Positions 1 through 7,864 are shown, counted from the first letter of the stretch. The stretch: DNA of 16,810 nt from Verrucomicrobiota bacterium (GCA_004297495.1 SCTL01000594.1:1-16810); one strand, 5' to 3'. Notes: a model not told the origin generated them from the sequence alone. A program made the numbers and translations.

Positions 1-1
1 C

Positions 2-793
2 AACAACACGATTTATCGCCTGACGCCCGAAGGCGACGTGTCGGTTTATCTCACGAAGTCCGGCTACACCGGCGAGAACATCGGCGAATATCGCCAGCCC
101 GGCTCGAACGGACTCACGACGGACGAGCAAGGCCGGCTCACGATCTGTCAGCACGGCAATCGTCGCGTGGTGCGCATCGAGAAGAACGGCCTCACGACCG
201 TGCTCGCGGACAAATTCAACGGCAAGCGGCTCAACTCGCCGAACGATCTTGTCTATCGCAGCGACGGCGCGTTGTTCTTCACCGACCCGCCGTTTGGTTT
301 GCCGAAGTTTGCTGACGATCCACGCCGCGAGCAGCCGCACTTCGGCGTTTATTCCGTGAAGGACGGCAAGGTGCAACTCGTGAGCACCGATTTCACCGGA
401 CCAAACGGCCTGGCGTTTTCGCCGGACGAGAAGTTCCTCTACGTCGGCGATTGGAACACAAAGAAGGCCGTTGTGAACCGCTACCCAGTAAACGCCGACG
501 CCACGCTCGGCAAAGGCGAGTTGTTCTACGACCTTACACAGCCCGGTGCGGAGGACGCCATTGACGGCATCAAGGTTGATCGCGCGGGAAATGTTTTCGT
601 CAGCGGGCCGGGTGGGCTGTGGATTTTTTCGCCGGCGGGCAAGCACCTCGGCACGTTGCGCGGTCCCGAGCATCCGCACAACATGGCCTGGGGCGACGCC
701 GACCGGCAGACGCTTTATCTCGCGGCGCAGACCGGCATCTATCGCATCCGGCTGAACAATCGCGGCGCGACGGCGTTCGCAACAATTCCGTAA
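2..793 (+). CDS. SMP-30/gluconolactonase-like beta-propeller protein, 5' end outside window
   Basis: The reading frame is open from base 2, so the gene starts upstream of the window and about 263 C-terminal residues are visible. The sequence fits the SMP-30/gluconolactonase/LRE six-bladed propeller family. It has the asparagine loop NSPNDLVYRSDGALFFTDP, followed by GPNGLAFSPDEKFLYVGDW and DGIKVDRAGNVFVSGPGGLW, the repeated blade signature of the family. In characterised members these loops carry the Asn and Asp ligands of a divalent metal, and the enzyme opens sugar lactones such as gluconolactone. The true substrate cannot be told from sequence. The N-terminus, including any signal peptide, is not visible. 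No hairpin terminator follows the stop at 791-793, and the next convincing gene starts at 1057. Family is sure; exact substrate is unknown. Confidence 0.9.
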   Translation, partial: NNTIYRLTPEGDVSVYLTKSGYTGENIGEYRQPGSNGLTTDEQGRLTICQHGNRRVVRIEKNGLTTVLADKFNGKRLNSPNDLVYRSDGALFFTDPPFGLPKFADDPRREQPHFGVYSVKDGKVQLVSTDFTGPNGLAFSPDEKFLYVGDWNTKKAVVNRYPVNADATLGKGELFYDLTQPGAEDAIDGIKVDRAGNVFVSGPGGLWIFSPAGKHLGTLRGPEHPHNMAWGDADRQTLYLAAQTGIYRIRLNNRGATAFATIP

Positions 794-823
794 GGTTGCG
801 ACTTCGACAACCGACATCCCTGC

Positions 824-1009
824 ATGAACACGCAAATCGAATCCATCACGCCTACGTTTCCCGGCGACATACTTTTCGCCGTCGCGCTCAAAGTGACGAC
901 GCCGGCGAACGAAGCCGCAACCGAAACGATCATGGCTCCGGACCAATTCTCCAGCGTGAAAGCGGAACTGGAATTTCGTGGCGTGCCGGATTCGCCGTTG
1001 CACGAATGA
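824..1009 (+). CDS. doubtful small hypothetical protein (61 aa)
   Basis: I do not recognise this protein. It begins MNTQIESITPTFPGD and ends EFRGVPDSPLHE, with no membrane segment, signal peptide or known motif. Most codons end in G or C, like the neighbouring real genes, which suggests it is coding or was until recently. It lies between a gluconolactonase-like gene and a DoxX-like gene, on the same strand, with 30 bases before it and 47 after. No Shine-Dalgarno sequence is visible upstream of the ATG. It could be a real small gene, a decayed fragment, or chance; no alternative frame here is more convincing. Confidence 0.35.
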   Translation: MNTQIESITPTFPGDILFAVALKVTTPANEAATETIMAPDQFSSVKAELEFRGVPDSPLHE

Positions 1010-1056
1010 ATCGTTGATCCACTTTTATCCAAACACCGCCAACCTCTCCCCGTCAA

Positions 1057-1563
1057 ATGAACAACGCCCGCCATCTCGAAAAACTCGAACACTTCAAAGC
1101 CTGGAATCCGTCCGCCGCGCAACTGGCCGACGCCATGAAACGCGATTACGAAGACGCCGACACGTTGTCGAAGCGGGAACACATCGTGACTTGGGTGTGC
1201 GCGCTGATCGCAGCGGGCATCATGATCGAGACGTTGTTCTTCAAGTTCACCGGTGCGCCCGAGTCCAAATATATTTTCAGCAAGATGGGCACGGAGCCGT
1301 GGATGCGCTGGGTGCAAGGCATCTGGGAATTGCTCGCGTCCATCGGTCTGCTGCTGCCGGCGCTGCGTTGGGCGGGCGGCATTCTCACCACCGGCGCGAT
1401 GGCCGCGGCGATCTTGAGCCACATGACCTGGCTGGGCTATTCCATTCAAGGCGATCACGGGCTGCTGTTCGGCATGGCACTGGTGACGTTCGCGTGCGGC
1501 GTGACAGTGCTGTGGATTCATCGGCATCGGATTCCCGGCTACGTGCCGAGCGCGCCGTATTGA
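1057..1563 (+). CDS. DoxX-like integral membrane protein
   Basis: This 168-residue protein has a charged soluble N-terminus of about 42 residues, then four predicted membrane helices (about 44-62, 85-102, 105-126, 135-153). The first loop holds FFKFTGAPESKYIF (61-74), followed by EPWMRWVQGIWELLAS. This four-helix pattern and the FKF-TGAPES motif fit the DoxX-like family, small membrane proteins sometimes tied to quinone or thiosulfate redox chemistry; a specific function cannot be assigned. It is a clear paralogue of the protein at 2332-2733, which shares the FKFTGAPES loop, the EPW motif and SH-T-LG near the third helix. A YHS-domain gene lies between the two copies. The ATG at 1057 starts a plausible N-terminus; no strong ribosome binding site is seen. 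Confidence 0.85.
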   Translation: MNNARHLEKLEHFKAWNPSAAQLADAMKRDYEDADTLSKREHIVTWVCALIAAGIMIETLFFKFTGAPESKYIFSKMGTEPWMRWVQGIWELLASIGLLLPALRWAGGILTTGAMAAAILSHMTWLGYSIQGDHGLLFGMALVTFACGVTVLWIHRHRIPGYVPSAPY

Positions 1564-1639
1564 ACTGGGTTGAATCGAACCGAGGCGAGCGCGGAAAATT
1601 GTTGTAAGGTCAGGGCTGCTCGTGCGACGAATGGGCATC

Positions 1640-2092
1640 ATGCGGAAATTATTTCTATCACTTGCGGTCCTGGCGCTGGCGTTGCCGGCCTTCGCCCAAA
1701 CCAAAATCCTGTTGAATCTCGACAAGTCCGGCCTGGCGATTCAAGGCTACGATCCCGTGGCGTTCTTCACCGACGGCAAGCCGGTGAAAGGCAAACCCGA
1801 ACTCGGCCTTCGCTACAACGGAGCGCTCTATTATTTTGCGTCGAAGGACCACCGCGATGCTTTCAAGGCCGACCCGGCGAAATACGAGCCAGCGTTCGGC
1901 GGCTATTGCGCTTACGGAGTTTCGCGCGGCAAGCTGGTCGAGATTGACGTCGAGGCGTTTCAAATCGTGGACGGCAAACTCCTGCTGCAATACAGCAAGG
2001 GCGTGCGCGACGATTTCAACAAGGACACCAAGGGCAACCTTGCCAAAGCCAGCACCAACTGGACAACACTGGTCGAGAAAAAGGGAAAATGA
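1640..2092 (+). CDS. exported YHS-domain protein
   Basis: From the ATG at 1640 the protein has 150 residues. Residues 1-19 form a typical signal peptide (MRKLFLSLAVLALALPAFA) with an AFA-Q cleavage site. The mature part shows the YHS-domain pattern: IQGYDPVAFF (34-43), Y-NGALYYFAS, R-AF-DP-KY-P and FGGYCAYGVSRGK (87-98), with one cysteine at residue 90. YHS domains are small, probably metal-binding modules; in secreted forms the partner is unknown. A GTG at 1622 and an ATG at 1631 lie in frame but would add residues before the basic start of the signal peptide, so 1640 is preferred. The stop overlaps the ATG at 2089 as ATGA, but that downstream ATG is probably not the true start of the next gene. 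The position between two DoxX paralogues suggests a membrane-plus-periplasm partnership (inference). Confidence 0.85.
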   Translation: MRKLFLSLAVLALALPAFAQTKILLNLDKSGLAIQGYDPVAFFTDGKPVKGKPELGLRYNGALYYFASKDHRDAFKADPAKYEPAFGGYCAYGVSRGKLVEIDVEAFQIVDGKLLLQYSKGVRDDFNKDTKGNLAKASTNWTTLVEKKGK

Positions 2093-2145
2093 AAACCATC
2101 GCTAGACCATCCGGGCAGGTTGTTTCGCCGAACCCGACAGCAACA

Positions 2146-2213
2146 GGAGCGCGGACGCCTCGTCCGCGCGAATCGCCGGAGTTGAAACACGCGGACGAGG
2201 CGTCCGCGCTCCT
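2146..2213. repeat. REPIN-like palindrome pair (element A)
   Basis: Two 24-base arms, 2146-2169 and 2190-2213, are perfect reverse complements of each other, separated by 20 bases. Each arm is itself a hairpin: a 7-base stem GCGGACG/CGTCCGC around a 3-base loop (CCT on the left arm, AGG on the right). The outer ends read GGAGC... and ...GCTCC. A GGAG or GTAG tetranucleotide at the outer foot of paired hairpins is the established mark of REP sequences handled by RAYT transposases. The element sits between the YHS and second DoxX genes, inside an open frame. No transposase gene is in the window. Confidence 0.85.
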
Positions 2214-2331
2214 TTCGTCGAGTTCATCGGCTGAAAAAAACTCCGCGGCCGAACCCGGCGATGATGGCGGGGCACACGGAGTGACGCACCCTGCCGACAG
2301 CGACTGCGACTGCGTCTTTACGCCGCGCAAA

Positions 2332-2733
2332 ATGGAACCGCTTTCCACTCCATTGCTCGTCACGAGTTGGATTTGCCGCGTCGTGGCGGCGGTGATTTTA
2401 TTGCAGACGCTTTACTTCAAGTTCACCGGCGCGCCCGAATCCATTTACATCTTCACCCAGGTCGGCCTTGAACCGTGGGGACGTTACGCGAGCGGCGTGG
2501 CGGAATTATTCGCCGCGATCCTGCTGCTCTTTCCGCGCGCGACTTGGGCGGGAGCATTGCTTGCCGCCGGCGTGATGGCGGGCGCGATTGGCAGTCACCT
2601 CACCAAACTCGGCATCGTGGTGAAGGACGACGGTGGATTGCTCTTCGCGCTGGCCGCGATTGTGTTGACGTGTTCGCTGCTCACGGCCTACATTCACCGC
2701 CGACAAATTCCCCTCATCGGACAAATGCTGTGA
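2332..2733 (+). CDS. second DoxX-like integral membrane protein
   Basis: The protein has 133 residues with four predicted membrane helices (about 8-28, 55-68, 72-92, 102-120) and the DoxX-like signature LYFKFTGAPESIYIF (27-41) with GLEPWGRY. It closely resembles the protein at 1057-1563 from the first helix onward. The frame is open back to an ATG at 2089 that overlaps the YHS stop codon. The added 81 residues would be translated through a long nested palindrome (2146-2213), are low in complexity (a run of serines, DSDCDC) and match nothing in the paralogue. I therefore choose the ATG at 2332. Either the palindrome inserted between two once-coupled genes, or a longer protein really is made. 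DinB-like gene follows 14 bases downstream. Confidence 0.8.
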   Translation: MEPLSTPLLVTSWICRVVAAVILLQTLYFKFTGAPESIYIFTQVGLEPWGRYASGVAELFAAILLLFPRATWAGALLAAGVMAGAIGSHLTKLGIVVKDDGGLLFALAAIVLTCSLLTAYIHRRQIPLIGQML

Positions 2734-2747
2734 CCATTTTTGCCGCC

Positions 2748-3290
2748 ATGAAAAACAATAACTGCGAATCCAGGGAACTCATTCAAGCCGTCATCGAGAC
2801 GTTGAACCAAGGCGAGGCGCTGCTCGCGCAGATGAGCGACGAAACTTACGTGCGCAAACTGCCTGTGGCCTTCAACGCCTCGGTCGGAGGACATTATCGC
2901 CACTGCCTCGACCATTTCCGCAGCCTGCTGGAATCGTCGGAGGCGGGCGATTTGAATTACGATCATCGCGAGCGCGGCACGTTGATCGAGAACGACCGCT
3001 TCGCCGCGCTCAACGCCACGCGGGAATTGCGGCGCGGCTACGAAGAACTCGACGCCCGCGTGCTCGTCCGTCCGCTGCTCGTGACCTGCAAAACGAGTTA
3101 CGCCGCGAGCGGTTCGCAGGAATCGCCATCCACGGTCGGGCGCGAAATCATGTATGCCGTCGCGCACGCGGTGCATCATTACGCGCTCATCGGCATCATG
3201 GCGGGATTGATGGGGGTGCCCTTGCCGGCCGGCTTCGGCGTCGCGCCGTCCACGATCAAGCATCAGGAGCAGATGGCGAAGGCGGCGTGA
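2748..3290 (+). CDS. DinB-like four-helix metal-binding protein
   Basis: The 180-residue protein is mostly helical and carries the histidine pattern of the DinB/YfiT-like superfamily: GGHYRHCLDHF (47-57) in an early helix and HAVHHYALIG (140-149) in a late one. In the family three histidines of this kind bind a divalent metal, and some members are thiol-dependent transferases; others have no known activity. The start ATG at 2748 is chosen because upstream in-frame codons run through the preceding DoxX gene. It is 14 bases after that gene's stop, so co-transcription with the DoxX-YHS-DoxX group is likely. Nothing in the sequence names a substrate. Family assignment is fairly safe, function open. 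Confidence 0.75.
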   Translation: MKNNNCESRELIQAVIETLNQGEALLAQMSDETYVRKLPVAFNASVGGHYRHCLDHFRSLLESSEAGDLNYDHRERGTLIENDRFAALNATRELRRGYEELDARVLVRPLLVTCKTSYAASGSQESPSTVGREIMYAVAHAVHHYALIGIMAGLMGVPLPAGFGVAPSTIKHQEQMAKAA

Positions 3291-3310
3291 AAGATTTTTC
3301 CGAATGAAGA

Positions 3311-3410
3311 AACATTCAACATTCAACATTCAACGCCGAACATCGAAGTGGCTGACTGCGCGGGCCGGCGTTGCGCATTGGGTGTTGAATGTTGAATGTT
3401 GAGCGTTCCC
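3311..3410. repeat. heptad inverted repeat, copy 1
   Basis: The left arm has three tandem copies of ATTCAAC (3314-3334) followed by G. The right arm has GTTGAAT twice (3384-3397), a variant GTTGAGC, then GTTCCC. The arms are inverted relative to each other around a 48-base core. A second copy of the same design is at 9806-9910 with a 49-base core of little obvious similarity. It fills the gap between the DinB-like gene and the DedA fusion gene; an ATG at 3396 lies inside the right arm. Confidence 0.85.
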
Positions 3411-3416
3411 AATCCG

Positions 3417-5051
3417 ATGACCGAAGCCCTGCCACTCTCACCGCAAGCCATCGCCGAATGGATGCCCTTCGCGAAGGCGGCGGGATTTTTCTTTGCCACG
3501 TTTATCCTCGAAGACGTGGCGGCGGTGGGTGCGGGTTTGTTGCTCGCGACCGGACAAATCTCCTGGCCCGCTGCGTTTCTCGCCTGCTTCCTCGGTATCT
3601 GGATGGGCGATGCCGGACTCTACGCGCTCGCGCGCTGGGCGGGTCGCGGCTGGTTCGAGCGTTCCTCGCTGCGAAAATTTTCCGCGAAGGTGGAACAGAG
3701 CGAACGCTGGTTCGCGCAGCGCGGCACGATGATTTTGATTTTCAGCCGCGTGGTTCCCGGCGCGCGGCTGCCAACTTATCTCGCCGCCGGATTTCTCCGC
3801 TGGCCGTTGCCGCGATTCTTGTTGGTGACCGGCACGGCTTCGTTCGTCTGGACGCTGGCGATTCTTTTTCTCGCGCAAACTTTCGGTGAACGCCTGACAG
3901 CGTGGCTGAACCAATACCAGCACGGCGGCCTGATGCTACTCGGCGTGGCGATCGGGTTGTTGATCCTCTTGCAGTTGTTGCATCGTGCGTTTTCCAAACT
4001 CGACTGGCAGCGGTTGCGCCCGCGGCTCGCGCGCTGGACGCAGTGGGAATTCTGGCCGGCCTGGATGTTTTACCCGCCCGTGGCGATTTACTGTCTCTGG
4101 CTGGCGATCAAATATCGCGGGCTGACTTCGCCGACGGCGGCAAACCCGGGAATTTTTTCCGGCGGCATGGTGGGCGAATCGAAGCACGCGATGCTCCGGG
4201 AACTTTTGCGCACCAGCCCCGAGTTCACGGCTGAGGCGCAACTTGTGTCGGGCAAAACGTTCGAAGAACGGATGCAGTCGCTCGGGCCATTCGGTGCTCC
4301 GTTCATTCTCAAACCCGACCTCGGCCAGCGCGGCGTGGGCATCAAGCTCATCCGCACGCGCGCGCAGGCGGAGAGTTATTTGCGTCAGACCAACGCGCCG
4401 CTTATTGCCCAGCGTTACGCGCCCGGGCCGCTGGAAGTTGGAATCTTTTACTACCGCTTCCCGCATGAAACGCGCGGGCACATTTTCGCGATCACAGAAA
4501 AGCTTTTTCCGAAACTCACCGGTGATGGTCGCAGCACGGTGGCGGAGTTGATTCAGCGCGACCCGCGCGCCGCCATCATCGCTGAAATTTATCTGCGCCG
4601 CTTTGCGGCTCGGCGCGACGAAGTGCTGGCCGCCGGCGCGGAACTCAAGCTGGTCGAAGCCGGCAACCACGCGCAGGGCTGCATCTTTCGCGACGGCATG
4701 AGGCTCTGCACGCCAGCACTGGAGGCGCGCATGGATGAAATCTCGCAAAAGCTCGACGGCTTCTTCATCGGACGTTACGACATTCGTTTCGCGAGCGAGG
4801 ACGATTTGCGCGCCGGAAAGAATTTTCAAATCATCGAACTCAACGGCGCGGCGTCGGAGGCCACAAGCATTTACGACGCGAAGAATTCCCTGTGGTCAGC
4901 GTATCGCACATTGTTCCAGCAATGGGATTTGGTGTTTGCCATCGGCGCGGCGAACCGCGCGCGGGGCGTTTCACCGGAGAAGCTTTGGCCGATGTTTCGC
5001 GTGTGGCGGAATTATCACGCGCTGGCGGCGACGTATCCGGCGGCGGACTGA
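3417..5051 (+). CDS. DedA (VTT) membrane domain fused to ATP-grasp ligase domain
   Basis: The 544-residue protein has two parts. Residues about 15-190 resemble DedA/VTT membrane proteins: acidic residue at 32 in FILEDVAAVGAG, WMGDAGLYALARWAG (62-76), and the family motif FSRVVPGARLPTYLAAG (109-125). DedA proteins are thought to move or scramble lipids such as undecaprenyl phosphate. One more helix follows near 216-231. Residues about 240-515 form an ATP-grasp domain: FILKPDLGQRGVGIKLI (296-312) with the ATP-contacting lysine and glycine-rich loop, GRYDIRFAS (452-460), and the metal-binding EL-N motif in IIELNGAASE (472-481). ATP-grasp enzymes join a carboxylate to an amine or thiol through an acyl phosphate. 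The start at 3417 is preferred over an ATG at 3396 inside a repeat. NRDE gene follows 3 bases downstream. Substrate unknown. Confidence 0.85.
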   Translation: MTEALPLSPQAIAEWMPFAKAAGFFFATFILEDVAAVGAGLLLATGQISWPAAFLACFLGIWMGDAGLYALARWAGRGWFERSSLRKFSAKVEQSERWFAQRGTMILIFSRVVPGARLPTYLAAGFLRWPLPRFLLVTGTASFVWTLAILFLAQTFGERLTAWLNQYQHGGLMLLGVAIGLLILLQLLHRAFSKLDWQRLRPRLARWTQWEFWPAWMFYPPVAIYCLWLAIKYRGLTSPTAANPGIFSGGMVGESKHAMLRELLRTSPEFTAEAQLVSGKTFEERMQSLGPFGAPFILKPDLGQRGVGIKLIRTRAQAESYLRQTNAPLIAQRYAPGPLEVGIFYYRFPHETRGHIFAITEKLFPKLTGDGRSTVAELIQRDPRAAIIAEIYLRRFAARRDEVLAAGAELKLVEAGNHAQGCIFRDGMRLCTPALEARMDEISQKLDGFFIGRYDIRFASEDDLRAGKNFQIIELNGAASEATSIYDAKNSLWSAYRTLFQQWDLVFAIGAANRARGVSPEKLWPMFRVWRNYHALAATYPAAD

Positions 5052-5054
5052 CGC

Positions 5055-5777
5055 ATGTGCACGGTGAGTTTCATCGCCCGCCAGAAGGGTTATCTGCTCG
5101 GCATGAACCGGGACGAGAAATTGACGCGCGCGCCGGGCTTGCCTCCGAAATTGCTGCGCGTCCAAGGACGAAGAGTCATCCAACCTTCCGAACGGGGCGG
5201 AGGAACTTGGATCGCGCTGAACGAATCCGGCGCGACGCTGGCGCTCATCAATTGGTATTCGATCTCCGCGCGGGTTAAGACAAATCCTGTAAGCCGGGGC
5301 GAGGTTGTGAAAGCCGCGAGCTTCGCCCGCGCACCGGAAGAAGTTGAATCAGAGCTGGCAAAACTTCTTCTGCGCCGCATCAATCCGTTTCGGCTCATCG
5401 GGATTTTTTTGGCAACGAGTGAAGTGGCTGAATGGCGGTGGGACTTGAAGAAACTCGTGCGGCGCGATCATGCCTGGGAAACGCAGCAATGGATTTCCTC
5501 CGGCTTCGATGAACCGGAGGCACAGCGCGTCCGGAGCCGGACTTTCAGTCGCGCGCGAAAGCAAATCACTTTCGCGAGCGTGGACTGGCTGCGCCGGCTG
5601 CATCGCTCGCACGGCCGGGAGCGCGGACCTTTCTCCACCTGCATGCACCGTGTTGACGCGGCGACGGTCAGCTATACGGAGGTTTCAGTTTCCGGAACTG
5701 TGCGGCGGATGAGTTATCACGCCGGGCCACCGTGCGAGTTGCGGGCGTCAAAAACAGTCCTGTTAAAACCGGAATGA
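5055..5777 (+). CDS. NRDE (TANGO2-like) family protein
   Basis: The 240-residue protein starts MCTVSFIAR and carries the name-giving NRDE motif at 18-21 (GMNRDEKLTRAP), then GGGTWIALNESGATLALINW (48-67) and STCMHRVDAATVSYTEVSV (194-212). These are the conserved blocks of the NRDE/TANGO2 family, which resembles N-terminal nucleophile hydrolases. After removal of Met1, Cys2 would be the N-terminal nucleophile (inference from that similarity). Eukaryotic TANGO2 has been linked to heme or lipid handling; the bacterial role is unsettled. The gene starts 3 bases after the DedA-ATP-grasp stop, so the two are very probably co-translated. It ends 9 bases before the convergent terC stop, with no clear terminator between. 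Confidence 0.88.
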   Translation: MCTVSFIARQKGYLLGMNRDEKLTRAPGLPPKLLRVQGRRVIQPSERGGGTWIALNESGATLALINWYSISARVKTNPVSRGEVVKAASFARAPEEVESELAKLLLRRINPFRLIGIFLATSEVAEWRWDLKKLVRRDHAWETQQWISSGFDEPEAQRVRSRTFSRARKQITFASVDWLRRLHRSHGRERGPFSTCMHRVDAATVSYTEVSVSGTVRRMSYHAGPPCELRASKTVLLKPE

Positions 5778-5786
5778 CGCCGGGGT

Positions 5787-6548
5787 TCATCGGTAGGGCT
5801 GATGCAATTCCACCGGCGCGGGTTTTTTCTTGGAACGCATCCGGATGTTCAGGCTTTCCACGCCGACGGAGAACGCCATCGCAAAGTAGATGTAGCCTTT
5901 CGGAATTTCCTTGTGGAAACCTTCCGCCACCAGCGCGCAGCCGATGAGCATCAGAAAACTGAGCGCGAGCATTTTCAGCGAGGGATGCTTGTGGATGAAG
6001 TCGCTGATGCGTCCCGCGAAGAACAACATGAACACGAGCGCGATGATGACGGCGGCAATCATCACGCCCAGATGACGTGCCATGCCGACGGCGGTGATCA
6101 CCGAATCCAGCGAGAACACGATGTCGAGCAGCAGAATCTGAATGACCACGGCAACAAATTTCGGCGCGACGCGGTTGGAGACTTCGCCGTCTTCGCCTTC
6201 GAGCTTGTGATGGATTTCGTTCGTGCTTTTCCAGAGCAGAAAGAGTCCGCCGAGAATCAAAATCAGGTCGCGGCCCGAAACTGCGTGGGGATGATCGAGC
6301 AGGCCAAGCGTCGGAATTTCAAACAGCGGCTGGGTGAGTTTGACCATGAAAGCCAGACCGCAGAGCAACAGCACCCGCGTGACGAGCGCGAGACTCAGGC
6401 CAGTCTGCCGCGCCTTGCCTTGTTGCTCGGGCGGCAGTTTGCCGGCGAGGATGGAGATGAAAACGATGTTATCAATGCCGAGAATGATCTCGAGCACCGT
6501 CAGCGTGAACAAGCTGATCCAGATTTCCGGTTGAGTGAGCCAATCCAT
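5787..6548 (-). CDS. TerC family membrane protein
   Basis: From the ATG at 6548 the protein has 253 residues and about seven membrane helices. The two inverted-topology signatures of TerC are clear: VLEIILGIDNIVFISILAG (18-36) and LLDIVFSLDSVITAVGMARH (140-159), with acidic residues inside the membrane. TerC-family proteins such as Alx/YkoY are implicated in manganese export, and others in tellurite resistance; manganese is the more likely cargo for a stand-alone chromosomal copy. The frame is open for 22 codons further upstream (to 6614), but MDWLTQPEIW is the usual N-terminus of this family. It is divergent from recF, sharing a 143-base gap, and convergent with the NRDE gene. No manganese riboswitch is evident upstream. 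Confidence 0.92.
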   Translation of the reverse strand: MDWLTQPEIWISLFTLTVLEIILGIDNIVFISILAGKLPPEQQGKARQTGLSLALVTRVLLLCGLAFMVKLTQPLFEIPTLGLLDHPHAVSGRDLILILGGLFLLWKSTNEIHHKLEGEDGEVSNRVAPKFVAVVIQILLLDIVFSLDSVITAVGMARHLGVMIAAVIIALVFMLFFAGRISDFIHKHPSLKMLALSFLMLIGCALVAEGFHKEIPKGYIYFAMAFSVGVESLNIRMRSKKKPAPVELHQPYR

Positions 6549-6691
6549 AATGGGCGAAATCCTCGGCGAGTTGGCGGCGAAGTCAAATGGATTGCCGCTT
6601 GAAATCGGACGCAAGTTTGTAACTTCTCCGTCTGTGTCGTCATCGTTGGAAAAATCTCGCGACGACTTGATGGCCCGCGCATCCTTGCCGC

Positions 6692-7774
6692 GTGCATCTC
6701 GCTCACTTGCGGTTGCGGGACTTTCGGAACTACGCCCGGCTGAACGCGGACTTCGCGCCCGGCTTCCATCTGCTTTTGGGCGACAACGCGCAGGGCAAGA
6801 CCAACATCCTCGAAGCGATTTATCTCATGGCTACGCTGCGCTCCTTTCGCGGCGTAGGCAGCGCGCAGATGATTCGTCACGGGCAGAAAGGTTACTTCGT
6901 CGGCGGCAAAGTCGTCGGGCAGGGCGAGCGCGAAATCAAAATGTTCTGGTCTGCGCGTGAGCGGAATCTGACGCTCGATGGTCGCGCGGTGAAGAAGCTC
7001 GGCGACTTTCTCGGCACGCTGCGCACGGTGGTGTTCTGCACGGAAGATTTGCAGCTCGTCAAAGGCACGGGCCGCACGCGCCGGCGCTTTCTCGATCTGT
7101 TGCTCACGCAGACGCAGCCCGGGTATTTGCCGCTGCTCCAGCGTTACATGCAGGCCGTGCGTTCGCGCAACGCGCTGCTCAAACAGTTCGCGCCTGATCC
7201 GCGATTGCTCGAAAGTTTTTCCGAACAACTCGTCAAACTCGGCAACGAACTCATCCGGCATCGGCGTGAATTGATTCCCAAACTATCGCCGCTGGCCCGG
7301 TTGGCGTATCGCCGCATCTCGAATGACGCGGAGGAATTACGCATCAATTACGAGCCGAGCGTGAAAACGGATTTCTCCGTCGAGCTGGCGCAGGTGCGGG
7401 ATCGCGAGCGGCGTTTCCGCGCCACGCTGATTGGGCCGCATCGCGATGATTTGCAATTGTCGTTCAACGACAAATCCGCCGCGCAGTTCGGGAGCGAAGG
7501 CCAGAAGCGCACGCTCGCCATCGCGCTCAAGATGGCGCAGGCCGAATATCTCACCGGCATCCACGGCAGCGCGCCGGTGCTGCTGATTGACGACGTGATG
7601 GGTGAACTGGACGCCAAACGCCGCGCCGGTTTGCTGCCGTTGCTCGAACGCGCCCGCGAGACGAGCGGTCAGGTGTTCATGACCTGCACCGAGGAGAACT
7701 GGCCGCGCGAACTGGGGCGCGAGTTGCAGCGCTGGGAGGTGAAAGCGGGAGCGTTGCACGGCGCAAAGTCGTGA
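6692..7774 (+). CDS. recF: DNA replication/repair protein RecF
   Basis: The 360-residue protein matches RecF, the ATP-binding protein that with RecO and RecR loads RecA at single-strand gaps. The start is a GTG at 6692, giving MHLAHLRLRDFRNYARLN, the canonical RecF N-terminus. Walker A is GDNAQGKT (30-37); the ABC-type signature is FGSEGQKRTLAIALKMAQ; Walker B is VLLIDDVMGELD. Length equals the family norm. It is not next to dnaA, dnaN or gyrB as in many bacteria, but between terC and rpsA. A short GC hairpin (7799-7811, loop TTT) follows the stop without a T-run, so the end of its transcript is unclear. Confidence 0.95.
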   Translation: MHLAHLRLRDFRNYARLNADFAPGFHLLLGDNAQGKTNILEAIYLMATLRSFRGVGSAQMIRHGQKGYFVGGKVVGQGEREIKMFWSARERNLTLDGRAVKKLGDFLGTLRTVVFCTEDLQLVKGTGRTRRRFLDLLLTQTQPGYLPLLQRYMQAVRSRNALLKQFAPDPRLLESFSEQLVKLGNELIRHRRELIPKLSPLARLAYRRISNDAEELRINYEPSVKTDFSVELAQVRDRERRFRATLIGPHRDDLQLSFNDKSAAQFGSEGQKRTLAIALKMAQAEYLTGIHGSAPVLLIDDVMGELDAKRRAGLLPLLERARETSGQVFMTCTEENWPRELGRELQRWEVKAGALHGAKS

Positions 7775-7836
7775 AGCGTTCGCGCGGGATTGAACAAAGG
7801 CGGTTTCCGCCCAACCTGATTGGGAATAAAATAGCC

Positions 7837-7864
7837 TTGCGTTTTGGCCTGTTCCGCGTAGTTT
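7837..7864 (+). promoter_or_regulatory. possible sigma70-type promoter for rpsA
   Basis: TTGCGT (7837-7842) and TAGTTT (7859-7864) are spaced by 16 bases upstream of the structured rpsA leader. Both boxes deviate from consensus. It is the best-placed candidate in the recF-rpsA gap, but it is weak evidence. Confidence 0.25.

Noticed and set aside
739..1725. Minus-strand open frame spanning three plus-strand genes (328 codons)
   Set aside because: It crosses the gene boundaries of real plus-strand genes and its product resembles no protein.
3314..3410. Tandem heptads taken as a possible CRISPR or minisatellite array
   Set aside because: Units are 7 bases with no spacers, only two to three copies per arm, and arms are inverted; this is an inverted repeat element.
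3396..3416. Earlier ATG at 3396 as start of the DedA fusion gene
   Set aside because: It lies inside the right arm of a dispersed repeat and adds seven residues with no family support; 3417 is preferred.
7799..7811. Short hairpin GGCGG-TTT-CCGCC after recF as terminator
   Set aside because: The stem is only five pairs and no T-run follows, so I do not list it as a terminator.
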